The notes: generated by a model not told the origin, from the sequence alone. Shown: positions 8,888 through 18,767, counted from the first letter of the stretch. The stretch is DNA of 64,000 nucleotides from Photobacterium ganghwense (GCF_003025595.1 NZ_PYMI01000004.1:496001-560000); one strand, 5' to 3'. Numbers and translations are program-made.

Positions 8888-9724
8888 TTAATCCTGGTCA
8901 CCACTGAAAACCCGATCAAAGCTGTGCAGTGGTGCAATGATCGCGTTTGCTTTACGCTGCCATTTTGTTCTGTTGGCCACCAGCCATGTTTGCTGTGAGC
9001 CCGATAGAATCGCCTGGCTAACCTTTGCCTCTCGAAGCTCATACTCCATAGCAAACGCCGTGCTGACTGAAGCTATTTCGACATCACCCGCTGGCAAATT
9101 ATCGGTGCATAAACATTTGGCTGTGCCTAAAACTGTCTCTGAGCCTGAAGCTTTAGCCGGGTCAGGGGCCAGCAACTTTGACGCCGAAATGTGGCTCACT
9201 GCGGCGCAACCGATGATACCGATATCGGCATAAAACTGGCCGAAAAACGACGCGACCGTATCTCCGACAATATCCCGGTCATTGCACCGTATTCGTCCGC
9301 CGGGCATCCAGGTTTCGATCTGGGGAAACCGGGTCAGAATTTGTGCGGCTTCAAAATTATTAGTGATCACCCGCAAACTTTGTAAATGCCCCAAATGTTC
9401 AGCAATGGCCGCGATTGTGGTGCCAATCCCCAGAAAGATTGTACTGCCATCCGGAATTTCCCGCACAACCGCTTGAGCGATACGTTGCTTCTCCGCCTGA
9501 TGCGTTACTTGTCGGGTCACGTAACTGCGGTTGCTCAGGGAACCCGGCAAACCAACCCCTCCATGGTGCCGCCTTGCCATCCCCAAATCGCACAGCGCAT
9601 TGATATCCCGCCGAATGGTTTGCGTCGTCACACTAAACGCTGAGGCCAGATCGTCAATCGAGCAATATTCCTGTTGATTCAGCAGCTCAACAATGTGCTG
9701 TTGGCGAATATTCAATGGTTCCAT
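8888..9724 (-). CDS. DeoR/GlpR-family repressor, probable regulator of the ugp operon
   Basis: 278 residues from the ATG at 9724, chosen because the family starts with an RQQHIVELL-type helix right at the N-terminus; an upstream ATG at 9865 would add 47 atypical residues. Residues about 6-55 are the DeoR helix-turn-helix (SIDDLASAFSVTTQTIRRD). The C-terminal domain is the sugar-isomerase-like sensor that binds phosphorylated sugars (GIGTTIAAIAEHL for the phosphate). A run of about 35 extra residues (SKLLAPDP through AGDVEIAS) interrupts the usual GCxxID...DxREA region. It is divergent from ugpB, and GTTCAT half-sites lie between them, so control of glycerol-phosphate uptake is a good guess. 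Confidence 0.82.
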   Translation of the reverse strand: MEPLNIRQQHIVELLNQQEYCSIDDLASAFSVTTQTIRRDINALCDLGMARRHHGGVGLPGSLSNRSYVTRQVTHQAEKQRIAQAVVREIPDGSTIFLGIGTTIAAIAEHLGHLQSLRVITNNFEAAQILTRFPQIETWMPGGRIRCNDRDIVGDTVASFFGQFYADIGIIGCAAVSHISASKLLAPDPAKASGSETVLGTAKCLCTDNLPAGDVEIASVSTAFAMEYELREAKVSQAILSGSQQTWLVANRTKWQRKANAIIAPLHSFDRVFSGDQD

Positions 9725-9859
9725 CTCGTGTCTTGTGTCCTTACCCACTCCCCATGCGTTCAGGATGAATGGCCTGAAGCGATCGCATGCAGAAGAAAAT
9801 GACTGGCAGGCTGACAGAGTTTTGTGACAGCAGGATTGCATCAAACGAACCGATAACAC

Positions 9860-9923
9860 GTTCATATATGTTCATTTTACTGTCATTGAAGCGTCATCAG
9901 AGTTCTTTAGGTTTCATATGAAC
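9860..9923. promoter_or_regulatory. GTTCAT half-sites, candidate DeoR/GlpR operators
   Basis: GTTCAT occurs at 9860-9865 and 9870-9875 as a direct repeat, and its inverse ATGAAC at 9918-9923 within the palindrome TTCATATGAA. GlpR-type operators are built from ATGTTC/GAACAT half-sites, so these fit the divergent DeoR gene. The region 9725-10043 is the shared promoter of deoR and ugpB. Confidence 0.5.
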
Positions 9924-10043
9924 ATTTTCAGGAATGTGCTTCTGCCCGCCTGTTTTCAAACGACTGGCTGTACGTCAGCCCGGTTCAGGAACGAAGCGCA
10001 TTCCACACTTTTCATCAGCGTCTAAACGTTAAGGGAATACACA

Positions 10044-11363
10044 ATGTCGGGGAAAAAAATGTCTATGAAGCACCTCGTGGGACTGGCGGTCACCGCTGCG
10101 CTGGCCAGCGCCAGTGTTCAGGCCAAAACAGAAGTTGAATGGTGGCACGCCATGGGCGGCGCGCTAGGGCAGAAAGTCAATGCAATCGCAGCCGACTTTA
10201 ATGCCAGCCAGTCTGACTATGTGATAAAGCCAGTCTACAAAGGCAGCTACGCCGAGACCATGACCAGTGCAATCGCCGCATTTCGCGCTAAAGAACAACC
10301 AGCTATTGTCCAGGTGTTTGAAGTAGGTACTGCCACCATGATGGGTGCCGAAAAAGCGATTTACCCGGTTTATCAGCTGATGGAAGACACCAAAGAACCT
10401 TTCACTCCGGATAACTACCTGGCTGCGGTGACCGGATACTACACCACCAATGACGGCAAGATGCTGTCGATGCCGTTTAACAGCTCAACACCGGTACTGT
10501 ATTACAACAAAGATATGTTCCAGAAAGCCGGTATCACTCAGCCACCGGCAACCTGGAAAGAGATGGATGCCATTTCTCGCAAACTGATTGAATCCGGTGC
10601 GAAATGTGGCTTTACCACCACCTGGCAGTCCTGGACTCAGATTGAAAACTTTGGAGCCCGCAACAACCTGCCACTGGCCACTAATAACAACGGCTTCAAA
10701 GGCAATGACACCGAGTTTACCTTCAACTCTGAGCCATTCATCAAGCATATCGCCCAGATTGGAGAATGGTCGAAAGAAGGTATCTTTAAATACGGTGGTC
10801 GTCAGTCGGACGGTATGCCACTGTTCTACACGCAAGAATGTGCAATGACCATGGGCTCATCAGCGGGTCTGGCGGGTATTAAAGAAAACATGAAAGGCAT
10901 CAACGTTGGCGTTGCACAGTTGCCTTACGACGATACCGTTATCGACAAACCTCAAAATACCATCATCGGCGGGGCTTCGCTGTGGGTACTGCAGGGCCAT
11001 ACGAAAGACGAATATAAAGGCGTTGCCAAGTTTTTCTCTTACCTGTCGAGCCCTGAAGTTCAGGCCGATTGGCACCAGTTCTCCGGTTACCTGCCTATCA
11101 CTAAACAGGCTTATGAGCTGACTCAGAAACAAGGCTTTTATCAGTCGAACCCGGGGACTGACACCGCGGTCTTGCAGATGACGTCTTCTGCACCGACAGC
11201 CAACTCAAAAGGGCTACGTTTCGGTAACTTCCTGCAAACCCGTGACATTATCAACGAAGAGTTGGAAGCCGTCTGGGCGGGCAAGCAATCGGCAAAAACT
11301 GCACTCAACAACGCCGTCCGCCGGGGCGATGAGCAACTTCGTCGCTTCGAACGTACCCAGTAA
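10044..11363 (+). CDS. ugpB: sn-Glycerol-3-phosphate-binding periplasmic protein
   Basis: 439 residues, the usual UgpB length. An N-terminal signal peptide of about 27 residues ends at VQA-K. The mature protein follows family 1 extracellular solute-binding proteins and matches UgpB along its length, for example EVGTATMMGAEKAI, FNSSTPVLYYNKDMF, GYLPITKQAYELT and the closing RRGDEQLRRFERT. It captures glycerol-3-phosphate and glycerophosphodiesters and delivers them to UgpAEC. AAGGGA at 10031-10036 supports the ATG at 10044. A hairpin follows the stop before ugpA, which may keep the binding protein more abundant than the permease. Confidence 0.92.
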   Translation: MSGKKMSMKHLVGLAVTAALASASVQAKTEVEWWHAMGGALGQKVNAIAADFNASQSDYVIKPVYKGSYAETMTSAIAAFRAKEQPAIVQVFEVGTATMMGAEKAIYPVYQLMEDTKEPFTPDNYLAAVTGYYTTNDGKMLSMPFNSSTPVLYYNKDMFQKAGITQPPATWKEMDAISRKLIESGAKCGFTTTWQSWTQIENFGARNNLPLATNNNGFKGNDTEFTFNSEPFIKHIAQIGEWSKEGIFKYGGRQSDGMPLFYTQECAMTMGSSAGLAGIKENMKGINVGVAQLPYDDTVIDKPQNTIIGGASLWVLQGHTKDEYKGVAKFFSYLSSPEVQADWHQFSGYLPITKQAYELTQKQGFYQSNPGTDTAVLQMTSSAPTANSKGLRFGNFLQTRDIINEELEAVWAGKQSAKTALNNAVRRGDEQLRRFERTQ

Positions 11364-11382
11364 GTGAATCCCGGGCTCTGAT

Positions 11383-11414
11383 ACATTGCTGGCTGCAATC
11401 GCGGTCAGCAATGT
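11383..11414 (+). promoter_or_regulatory. Intercistronic hairpin between ugpB and ugpA
   Basis: ACATTGCTG (11383-11391) pairs perfectly with CAGCAATGT (11406-11414) around a 14-base loop, 20 bases after the ugpB stop. There is only a very short T stretch after it. It probably protects the ugpB message or partly terminates transcription. Confidence 0.55.
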
Positions 11415-11605
11415 TTCCAGATGCCTGACTAAGACTGCTGGCTTTATGAATCGGCAGCTTTACTAACCGCTGGCTGTATGAACAAGTGACCAGCAGCCAC
11501 CGGAACACTTCTTACCAGCCCCTGCCCCTTGCGTCTGAAGCTAAGACTAAGGCTGAAGCTAAAGCTGGTCATACGTTTTTGATTTTACCTTTTTTGGTAT
11601 CCGTT

Positions 11606-12487
11606 ATGTCTTCACAAGTCATTTTTAAACACAAATGGCTGCCCGTTGCGCTTATTACGCCTCAGCTCATCATTACTGTGGTGTTCTTTATCTGGCCAGC
11701 CGGGCAAGCGGTGTTTCAATCTTCACAATTAGAAGATGCCTTTGGGATGAGCCGCGAATTTGTCGGCTTGGAGAATTTTATCAAGCTGTTCAGCGACAGC
11801 TATTATCTCGGCTCTCTGCTCACCACGCTTCAGTTCAGTATCAGTGTTGCGGTGCTGGCCCTTGTTGCTGCGCTGATCCTGTCTGCCGTTGCGGAGCAAA
11901 TCGTGCGTGGAGCCATGCTCTATCGTACTTTTCTGATCTGGCCCTATGCGGTTGCTCCCGTGGTTGCCGGCTCACTGTGGCTGTTCCTGTTTGATCCGAC
12001 CATCGGAATCATTACCGCCATGCTTGAGGCTATAGGTATCGACTGGAATCCGACCCTGAACGGCACTCACGCCATGTGGATGGTGATCATCACCGCGACC
12101 TGGAAACAGGTCAGCTATAACTTCCTGTTCTTTCTTGCCGCGCTGCAATCAGTGCCTAAATCCCTGCTTGAGGCCGCTGCGATTGACGGCAGTGGCCCGC
12201 TAAAGCGCTTCTGGACTATCAGCTTTCCGTTGATTTCCCCGACCAGCTTTTTCCTGCTTGTCGTTAACTTTGTCTATGCCTTTTTCGATACTTTCCCAAT
12301 CATTCACGGGATGACGCAGGGCGGACCGGGTAACAGCACCTCCACTCTGGTGTACAAGGTGTACAACGACGGCTTCATTGGTTTGGATCTGGGCTCGTCA
12401 GCGGCGCAATCGGTCATCCTGATGGCACTGGTTGGCGTGCTGACTGTGTTCCAGTTTAAATATGTTGAGAAGAAGGTAGCGTACTGA
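11606..12487 (+). CDS. ugpA: sn-Glycerol-3-phosphate ABC transporter permease
   Basis: 293 residues from the ATG at 11606; a longer frame opening at 11486 adds 40 residues rich in Ala/Lys that UgpA does not have. Six membrane helices are expected; the start [23 protein letters not shown] is UgpA-like. The EAA loop that contacts the ATPase is [15 protein letters not shown] at about residue 190-205. It pairs with UgpE to form the inner-membrane channel. The stop overlaps the ugpE start (TGATG), so the two are translationally coupled. Confidence 0.92.
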   Translation: MSSQVIFKHKWLPVALITPQLIITVVFFIWPAGQAVFQSSQLEDAFGMSREFVGLENFIKLFSDSYYLGSLLTTLQFSISVAVLALVAALILSAVAEQIVRGAMLYRTFLIWPYAVAPVVAGSLWLFLFDPTIGIITAMLEAIGIDWNPTLNGTHAMWMVIITATWKQVSYNFLFFLAALQSVPKSLLEAAAIDGSGPLKRFWTISFPLISPTSFFLLVVNFVYAFFDTFPIIHGMTQGGPGNSTSTLVYKVYNDGFIGLDLGSSAAQSVILMALVGVLTVFQFKYVEKKVAY

Positions 12488-13335
12488 TGGTAGAGCGAAG
12501 ACCCCTGTTTACATTTTTCTGCCATCTGTTACTGATACTTGGCATTGTCAGTATCGCCTTACCGGTTTGGCTGGCTCTGGTGGCGACCACCCACGAAAAC
12601 ACGGCTTTTGCTACCGGCACCCCCCTCTGGTTCGGGGATCTGGGCTTTTCTGTCTTTGGTGAGTTGTTTCGCAACGAAAGTGCATTTAACAACAGTGAAC
12701 TGCCTATTACGCTGATGCTGGTTAATTCCCTGATCATGGCACTCTGCATTACCGTCGGCAAACTGAGCATCTCCATTTTATCGGCATATGCTGTGGTATT
12801 TTTCCGCTTTCCCGGTCGTATGCTGGCATTCTGGATGATCTTCTTCACGCTGATGCTGCCGGTTGAGGTACGAATCATGCCAACCTTTGAAGTGATCGCT
12901 AACCTCAACATGCTGAACTCGTTTTACGGCCTGACCATCCCGTTAATTGCCAGTGCAACCGCCACTTTCCTGTTCCGTCAGTTTTTCCTTACTGTGCCTG
13001 CCGAACTGGTCGAAGCGGCACGTATCGATGGCGCCGGTCCCATTAAGTTCTTTTTTGACATTCTGTTGCCGCTGTCGCGCACCAATATAGCCGCGCTGTT
13101 TGTGATCACCTTCATTTACGGCTGGAACCAGTATCTCTGGCCACTGCTGATCACCACCGATAGCGACTACTACACCATCGTCATGGGAATCAAACAGATG
13201 CTAGGCGTAGTCGATGGTGTGATTGAATGGAACAAGATTATGGCAACGACCCTGATTGCGATGCTGCCCCCGGTCATTGTGGTCATCGTGATGCAAAAGG
13301 CATTTGTCAAAGGTTTAGTGGATTCGGAGAAATAA
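12487..13335 (+). CDS. ugpE: sn-Glycerol-3-phosphate ABC transporter permease
   Basis: 282 residues, normal for UgpE. Six membrane helices of the binding-protein-dependent permease fold; the EAA loop [14 protein letters not shown] lies at about residues 177-190. It forms the transmembrane pore with UgpA. It overlaps ugpA by one base and its own stop is directly followed by the ugpC ATG. An internal loop (about 30-60) is slightly richer in polar residues than in enterobacteria. No anomalies. Confidence 0.92.
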   Translation: MVERRPLFTFFCHLLLILGIVSIALPVWLALVATTHENTAFATGTPLWFGDLGFSVFGELFRNESAFNNSELPITLMLVNSLIMALCITVGKLSISILSAYAVVFFRFPGRMLAFWMIFFTLMLPVEVRIMPTFEVIANLNMLNSFYGLTIPLIASATATFLFRQFFLTVPAELVEAARIDGAGPIKFFFDILLPLSRTNIAALFVITFIYGWNQYLWPLLITTDSDYYTIVMGIKQMLGVVDGVIEWNKIMATTLIAMLPPVIVVIVMQKAFVKGLVDSEK

Positions 13336-14484
13336 ATGGCAACGTTAACCCTCACAGACATCGCAAAAAGTTACCCGAACGGCTATCAGGCGATCAAACA
13401 ACTCAACCTGACTATCGCTGACGGCGAGATGGTCGTGCTGGTCGGCCCGAGCGGCTGCGGGAAATCCACCCTGCTCCGGATGATTGCCGGGCTGGAGGAA
13501 ATCACCAACGGCAGCCTGAAAATCGACAGCCGGGAAGTCAACCATCTGGAACCGGGCGAACGTGACATCGCCATGGTCTTTCAAAACTATGCGCTTTATC
13601 CGCACATGTCGGTGTACGACAACATGGCTTATGGCCTGAAAAACCGTAAAACACCCAAAGCGGAAATCAAGCGGCTGGTCACCGAGGCGGCGACTATGCT
13701 GGAGCTGTCTCACCTGTTGGATCGCAAACCGAAGCAATTGTCTGGCGGCCAACGTCAGCGTGTCGCCATGGGTCGGGCCATTGTCCGCGAGCCGAAGGTG
13801 TTCCTGTTCGATGAGCCTTTATCCAACCTTGATGCCAAGCTGCGGGTACAGATGCGCCTTGAAATCAAAAAGCTGCAACGTCGTCTGGGAACAACGTCGG
13901 TCTATGTCACTCACGATCAGGTTGAAGCCATGACCCTTGCCGACAAATTGGTGGTACTCAACAAAGGGAACGTTGAGCAGGTCGGCACACCACTGGACCT
14001 TTACGATAATCCAGCATCAGTGTTTGTGGCCACTTTCATCGGCTCTCCCTCCATGAATATCCTTGACGCGGAAATCACCTCACAAGGAATCCGGCTGTCT
14101 GACAGTGCCATTTTGCCAATCGATACAGGTGCCCTACCGCAAGGAGCCGTGACTCTCGGCCTGCGCCCTGAACACCTGGTTATGAATCCGCAACATCCTT
14201 GGTTCCATGTTGATGTCGAGTTGATTGAGTCGCTTGGTGCTGACCTGCTCCTTTATTGCCAGGTGACTGACAGCGGAAACCAGAATCCTGCTCTGATAAA
14301 TCAATCAGACCACACCCCGCAAAAACTGGTTATGCGAGTGGAAGGCCATACAAAAGTCGTTATTGGTGATAAGTTTGGCGTTGGGGTTGCACATAAACAC
14401 CTGCACGTATTCGATAAACACACTGAGCAACGCATCCACTGGGATCCGGCCTGCTCTGACATCAAAGAGGTGATGAATGCCTGA
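13336..14484 (+). CDS. ugpC: sn-Glycerol-3-phosphate ABC transporter ATP-binding protein
   Basis: 382 residues, CUT1-type ATPase. Walker [10 protein letters not shown] at 37-45, Q-loop in [11 protein letters not shown], signature LSGGQRQR at about 135-142, Walker [12 protein letters not shown], and the H-loop in VTHDQ. A C-terminal TOBE-type regulatory domain follows from about 240, where the PhoB-regulated enterobacterial protein is known to be inhibited by cytoplasmic phosphate. It powers UgpAE. The ATG directly abuts the ugpE stop and the end overlaps the HAD phosphatase gene by 8 bases, so all five genes are one operon. Confidence 0.93.
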   Translation: MATLTLTDIAKSYPNGYQAIKQLNLTIADGEMVVLVGPSGCGKSTLLRMIAGLEEITNGSLKIDSREVNHLEPGERDIAMVFQNYALYPHMSVYDNMAYGLKNRKTPKAEIKRLVTEAATMLELSHLLDRKPKQLSGGQRQRVAMGRAIVREPKVFLFDEPLSNLDAKLRVQMRLEIKKLQRRLGTTSVYVTHDQVEAMTLADKLVVLNKGNVEQVGTPLDLYDNPASVFVATFIGSPSMNILDAEITSQGIRLSDSAILPIDTGALPQGAVTLGLRPEHLVMNPQHPWFHVDVELIESLGADLLLYCQVTDSGNQNPALINQSDHTPQKLVMRVEGHTKVVIGDKFGVGVAHKHLHVFDKHTEQRIHWDPACSDIKEVMNA

Positions 14485-15352
14485 ACCGCTAACGGCATTA
14501 CCGTCCGACACAGCACGGCACATAAAGTGGGTATTCACTGACGTCGACGATACACTGACCTGGGAAGGACGCCTGCCTTCCCAAACACTGATAGCGCTTG
14601 AACAACTGCAGCAGGCTGGTATCCATGTCGTTGCGGTGACCGGAGCCTGTGCCGGATGGTGTGATCATATCGCCAAACTTTGGCCTGTTCATACGGTGAT
14701 CGGCGAAAATGGTGCTTTCTGGATGTCTAAGCGTGACGGGCAGTTCATCACCCGTTTTGCCTCCTCACAGGCTATTATGCAAGCCAATCAGAATGCGCTA
14801 AAAAGGCAGATTCAGGAATTACTGAACCAGTATCCGGACATCGAACTGGCAGCGGATCAGCCACTGCGATTCTGCGACGTGGCTGTGAATATCGGTCAGG
14901 ATCGGCCTGCGGTCGACCCGGCAATTTGTGCTGACATACTGAAAAATATCCATGCGATGCGGGTTAATGGCCAAACCGTGCATGCCACCCAAAGCTCCAT
15001 TCATATCAATGCCTGGGTGGGCGAACACAGTAAACGGGTAAGCAGCGAAGCCTTGTTGGGGACATTATCGGTGGCATTGCCGAGTACTGTATCAGATCGC
15101 TTATCGGCTGACTTATCGGCGGCGCAGCCGCCTCTAAAAGCGAATAGCACACCGCTCGTTTATCTCGGCGATTCACTCAATGATGAAGCCATGTTTGAAT
15201 GGCTGCCACTGACCATAGGCGTCGCCAATATTCGTCAGTCATTGCCCAACCTGACGCACAAACCGACGTATATCACTCGCCAACCCGGAGGATTAGGGTT
15301 CGCCGAGTTTGCCGACTATTTGCTTCAGGCTCGGCAAAACTCGGATAAATGA
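14477..15352 (+). CDS. HAD-superfamily (type IIB) phosphatase at the end of the ugp operon
   Basis: 291 residues. HAD motif I is DVDDT with D22 and D24; motif II the T in AVTGA; motif III a Lys in SKRVSSE; motif [12 protein letters not shown]. The cap is of the IIB (Cof/MPGP-like) kind. A likely role is removing phosphate from an imported phosphoester. In Escherichia coli this position is taken by the phosphodiesterase UgpQ, which is absent here. The 8-base overlap with ugpC shows that it belongs to the operon. A short run of low-complexity [10 protein letters not shown] lies before motif IV. Substrate not readable from the sequence. Confidence 0.8.
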   Translation: MPEPLTALPSDTARHIKWVFTDVDDTLTWEGRLPSQTLIALEQLQQAGIHVVAVTGACAGWCDHIAKLWPVHTVIGENGAFWMSKRDGQFITRFASSQAIMQANQNALKRQIQELLNQYPDIELAADQPLRFCDVAVNIGQDRPAVDPAICADILKNIHAMRVNGQTVHATQSSIHINAWVGEHSKRVSSEALLGTLSVALPSTVSDRLSADLSAAQPPLKANSTPLVYLGDSLNDEAMFEWLPLTIGVANIRQSLPNLTHKPTYITRQPGGLGFAEFADYLLQARQNSDK

Positions 15353-15371
15353 GAGCGCTAAGTCTATGCAC

Positions 15372-15430
15372 AAGGCGGCCTCAGCCCAATACCTATGAAA
15401 GGGAGTTTATGCTGGCGGGCCGCCTTTTTT
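15372..15430 (+). terminator. Terminator after the ugp operon
   Basis: AAGGCGGCC (15372-15380) pairs with GGCCGCCTT (15418-15426) and runs into six Ts (15425-15430). The loop is long (37 bases) with some inner pairing. It overlaps the 3' end of the convergent EAL gene. Confidence 0.7.
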
Positions 15431-17051
15431 GTTCTGCATAGTTAAATCGGGTTTGGATTTGGGCAGTCTGTGTTGAGGCTATATCTGTATCCTGAGAGAG
15501 GATATAACGCCGAATGAACTCATCGATACTGACCGGCGCTCCAAGCAGGAAGCCTTGCAGATAATCCACCCCTTTTCGGCTAAGGTAATCCGCCTGTTCC
15601 TGCGTTTCGACACCTTCAGCCACCACTTTCAGGTTCATCCGCAATGCCAAGTCCAGCACATTCTCGACAATATGCCGGGTAATCGCGTTACTGCCAATCA
15701 ACGAGACAAAGCTCTTATCCACTTTCAGAAAATCGACATGGTAATTTTTCAGTGTTGTCAGACTGGAATAACCGGTGCCAAAATCATCGACCGCAATTTT
15801 GACATCGCAATCCGAGAGCGCCTGAAAAAACAACTTGGCTTGCTTTTCATCCTGAATAACCGAACGTTCGGTCAGTTCAATAACCAATTCAATCTGCCGC
15901 TCAGCGAATGTGCTCAGAAATTGCTCACAGCGCCGCACAAACGACATATCTTCACAATGGGCTGCACAGATATTAAAGCCAATATGAAATCCTGATGGCA
16001 GCAGCTCGCCAAGGCCAAGAAAATCACGTTCAACCTGATCCATCAGCTGCAGGGTCATGGGCTTAACTAACCCGGTTTCTTCCGCCAATGGAATAAAGTT
16101 ATCCGGCCTGATTGCTCCGAGTTCCGGGTGGTTCCAGCGCGCCAGCACCTCGCCGCCAATCAATGTCCCTTGCGGTGAAAAGATGGGCTGTAAAAAAGGA
16201 ACAAACTCCTTTTTCTCCAACCCCCTGCGAAGTTCAGCCACCGGAGAGGTCGACTGGCTCAGACGCCAATAAGCCAGGAAAGAAAAAACCGCGCTCACCA
16301 CCAGATACCAAAAGGCACTGAGGCGGTAATTCCCCAGAGCATAACCAAGAATATAATTATCAGGGATGTAAGCATTTACCTTGTACTCGTACGTTTCAGA
16401 CGCCAGTGTATCTGATGCTTGAATCGCGCCCCCCCGAGTAATCTCGCCTGACTCAGTCAGCCATTGTCCACCCACTTCAAAGCTCATCAGAATATCCCGG
16501 CTGCTGGTATAGCGAAGTATGTTTTCAATGTAATAAATGCTTATGCCAATCAGCACTTCACCTTCGGTCAAGCGATGACGGTAACCCAGAACAGATGCGT
16601 TAGGAATGCCTGAATTCACAGGTAATAATTGCAGTGTGTGCTCAGTAAACTGAGCGCTAGTGACTTCGACAGTATTATTGGTGCCAGTCGCGAGTGCCGT
16701 ATCTCCCCCTTCATACAATGAACTACACATCTGCTGGCCGTCTGTAACCAGATTGATCGTTCTGACATCAGGCACCGTGGCAACCAGGTTTCGCAATATC
16801 GGAAGTGCCCGACTACATTCTGCTCCTAGAAGAGGTGCCGCGCTTTCCGCGGCAAATTCAGCATTGGCGATAGTTTTATCAAACACGTAGGTAGCAAGTG
16901 ACAGATCGACATGCACTTGCTGCCGAACAACTCTTTCAGCCTGTCGAAGCAATTGAAAAATACCCAGCGAGAAACACAGTAACCCGATAAGCAGTGCACA
17001 GCCTACACGTGCACATCTGTTTTTAATCAGCGGCTGACAAAGCGTTTTCAT
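15393..17051 (-). CDS. Membrane cyclic-di-GMP phosphodiesterase with CSS sensor and EAL domains
   Basis: 552 residues. A membrane helix at about 17-37 and a second at 245-263 enclose a periplasmic CSS-motif domain with C109-S110-S111, a thiol-redox sensing type known from the PdeB/PdeC family. The cytoplasmic EAL domain starts at about 275; the signature reads EVL (301-303), a common active variant, and DDFGTGYSSL and KVDKSF are intact, so it should hydrolyse c-di-GMP to pGpG. It would link periplasmic thiol state to motility or biofilm. The C-terminal 30 residues after YILSQ are a polar tail. It is a single gene with a long upstream gap. Confidence 0.88.
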   Translation of the reverse strand: MKTLCQPLIKNRCARVGCALLIGLLCFSLGIFQLLRQAERVVRQQVHVDLSLATYVFDKTIANAEFAAESAAPLLGAECSRALPILRNLVATVPDVRTINLVTDGQQMCSSLYEGGDTALATGTNNTVEVTSAQFTEHTLQLLPVNSGIPNASVLGYRHRLTEGEVLIGISIYYIENILRYTSSRDILMSFEVGGQWLTESGEITRGGAIQASDTLASETYEYKVNAYIPDNYILGYALGNYRLSAFWYLVVSAVFSFLAYWRLSQSTSPVAELRRGLEKKEFVPFLQPIFSPQGTLIGGEVLARWNHPELGAIRPDNFIPLAEETGLVKPMTLQLMDQVERDFLGLGELLPSGFHIGFNICAAHCEDMSFVRRCEQFLSTFAERQIELVIELTERSVIQDEKQAKLFFQALSDCDVKIAVDDFGTGYSSLTTLKNYHVDFLKVDKSFVSLIGSNAITRHIVENVLDLALRMNLKVVAEGVETQEQADYLSRKGVDYLQGFLLGAPVSIDEFIRRYILSQDTDIASTQTAQIQTRFNYAEQKRRPASINSLS

Positions 17052-17886
17052 TTGTAATAGAAATAGTGATAGAGGTTCGAATCATAACCACATATACCAA
17101 ATTGGAATACGTCGAGGTTCATTGTTTTAAATGAAACGAAAAGAAACTTACGCCGAATATGAACACCGATTAACAGTGGCATTTAATTGCTAAATATCTT
17201 TCACTCCCCAAAACAGCCACAATTAGCATTACGTGTTTTACATTAGCCACTTTAAACAACTCTATTAGATCAGAGGGATATATAATAAATGTTGCTTTTA
17301 ATTTGATATATGCAGATGTACATCTCAACGTTATCACTTCTGCATCACTCTGATTCCAATGGATACCCTCGAGTTATTGCGATCCGCTGCCACCCGAATA
17401 TTTCATTGGGGGATAGATAAACTTGCTTTCACCGCCCGCTCAGGCTCATTTCGAAATGGCATTCACATATACGGAAAATTCTGAAATATAACAAAATGAT
17501 CAAGCTCAACTACCTGTTTACTGTTATTTTCAGTTCACAATCTATTAACCGCGTACTGTTTTTCCATTAGCTATCTGTTTTCTTATTGGCTATGAGATTT
17601 TTCATCTGCTATTCAGTGCCATGAATTATTGAGGCTCTATTGTCCAGCTTATTGTTATTTACTGATCTGGTTAACAAATAAATAGTTTTCAATGCAATCT
17701 GGAGTCTGAGATTTGTCTTTCCTACGATTATTACGGTTACAATTTGACACAATTATTTCTCTTGCTAAAAATTCGGTGTGGTGATTTACTCATGCTTCCT
17801 AAGCAACAGAGGTATTAAAACTCCATGGACGATCCCCTTAGTCGATCGTGTTACTCCCCTGCTTCCACTTTCCTGGAGGCAACAAC
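17052..17886. other. Long A+T-rich intergenic region before terC
   Basis: 835 bases with no convincing gene on either strand. It must carry the promoters of the EAL gene (minus) and of terC (plus). A short stem ACGATC/GATCGT with 9-base loop occurs just before terC (about 17829-17849). I searched by eye for the manganese-sensing yybP-ykoY fold often found before terC genes; its GGGGAGTA signature appears only on the wrong strand. A small RNA cannot be excluded. Confidence 0.45.
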
Positions 17887-18669
17887 ATGTTAGAACTCTT
17901 CATGCAACCCGAAACCTGGGTGGTGTTCGCAACTTTATTTGCTCTTGAACTTGTGCTCGGCGTAGATAACGTTGTTTTTATTTCCGTTTTGTGTGAGCGT
18001 TTGCCACTCCATCAACGAAAGATGGCACGTAACCTGGGTATTGCCCTGGCCGTGGCGGCACGAATTGGTCTGGTCTTTTCGATCAGCTGGGTCATGTCGT
18101 TAACTCAACCACTCCTGACAGTCGGTGATCTCTCACTAACCGGTCGTGCTTTAATCATGATTGGTGGTGGTGCTTTCCTGCTGGCAAAAAGTGGTAAAGA
18201 GCTGTGGTCATGGCTGACACAAGTCGAAACTCACCATTCAACTCATGCGCGAACCGGTATCGTGGTGGTTCTGCTCCAGATCCTCGCCATTGATGCAGTG
18301 TTCTCGATGGACTCGGTGATTACCGCCGTCGGTCTGACCAAAGAAGTTCCTATCATGGTGGCAGCCATTGTTTCCTCCGCGATAGTAATGGTCTTGATCG
18401 TTGAAAAGGTGAATAAGGTTGTCAACGAGTACCCTGGGTTTAAAACACTGGCACTGATGTTCCTGGTATTGCTGGGTGGCTTGTTAATGGCGGAAGGCTT
18501 TAATCTTCATATCAACAAAGGCTATGTCTACTTTGCCATGGCGTTTGGTATGGTGATGGAACTGTGTCATATCCAGCTGAGAAAAAAACAGCTGCAACAT
18601 GCTAAAGCAATGAGCCAGCACGTTGTTTTGCCAGAAATCAGCCAGAACCGCTTGCTTAATCAATCGTAA
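17887..18669 (+). CDS. TerC-family integral membrane protein
   Basis: 260 residues from the ATG at 17887, which follows a clear CTGGAGGCAACAAC; an earlier in-frame codon at 17848 lacks a site. About seven to eight membrane helices. Family marks include LELVLGVDNVVF at the N-terminus and IDAVFSMDSV in the middle, with acidic residues inside helices that fit metal transport. TerC/Alx/YkoY proteins are linked to manganese efflux or tellurite resistance and can metallate secreted enzymes. No tellurite genes are nearby, so manganese handling is the more likely role. A terminator follows. Confidence 0.85.
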   Translation: MLELFMQPETWVVFATLFALELVLGVDNVVFISVLCERLPLHQRKMARNLGIALAVAARIGLVFSISWVMSLTQPLLTVGDLSLTGRALIMIGGGAFLLAKSGKELWSWLTQVETHHSTHARTGIVVVLLQILAIDAVFSMDSVITAVGLTKEVPIMVAAIVSSAIVMVLIVEKVNKVVNEYPGFKTLALMFLVLLGGLLMAEGFNLHINKGYVYFAMAFGMVMELCHIQLRKKQLQHAKAMSQHVVLPEISQNRLLNQS

Positions 18670-18690
18670 GCGGACACGGGGCATAAGAGA

Positions 18691-18719
18691 AAGGTCTGGT
18701 TTGAAACCAGACCTTTTTT
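18691..18719. terminator. Terminator between terC and the flavin oxidoreductase
   Basis: GGTCTGGTT (18693-18701) pairs with AACCAGACC (18705-18713), flanked by AA/TT pairs and a T run to 18719. It serves terC and may also serve the convergent gene. Confidence 0.82.
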
Positions 18720-18767
18720 AATGGGTATAAACTTCGTCAATTCACTGATGACGTCAGCAGCACAGCT

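Noticed and set aside
9725..9865. 47-residue extension of the DeoR protein
   Set aside because: It precedes the invariant N-terminal helix and overlaps the likely operator region.
11486..11605. N-terminal extension of UgpA
   Set aside because: The 40 extra residues are low complexity and absent from the family; MSSQVIF at 11606 matches the normal start.
17780..17886. Manganese riboswitch (yybP-ykoY) before terC
   Set aside because: The GGGGAGTA-like signature is present only as the reverse complement, so it would be transcribed away from terC, and I could not draw the helices in either direction.
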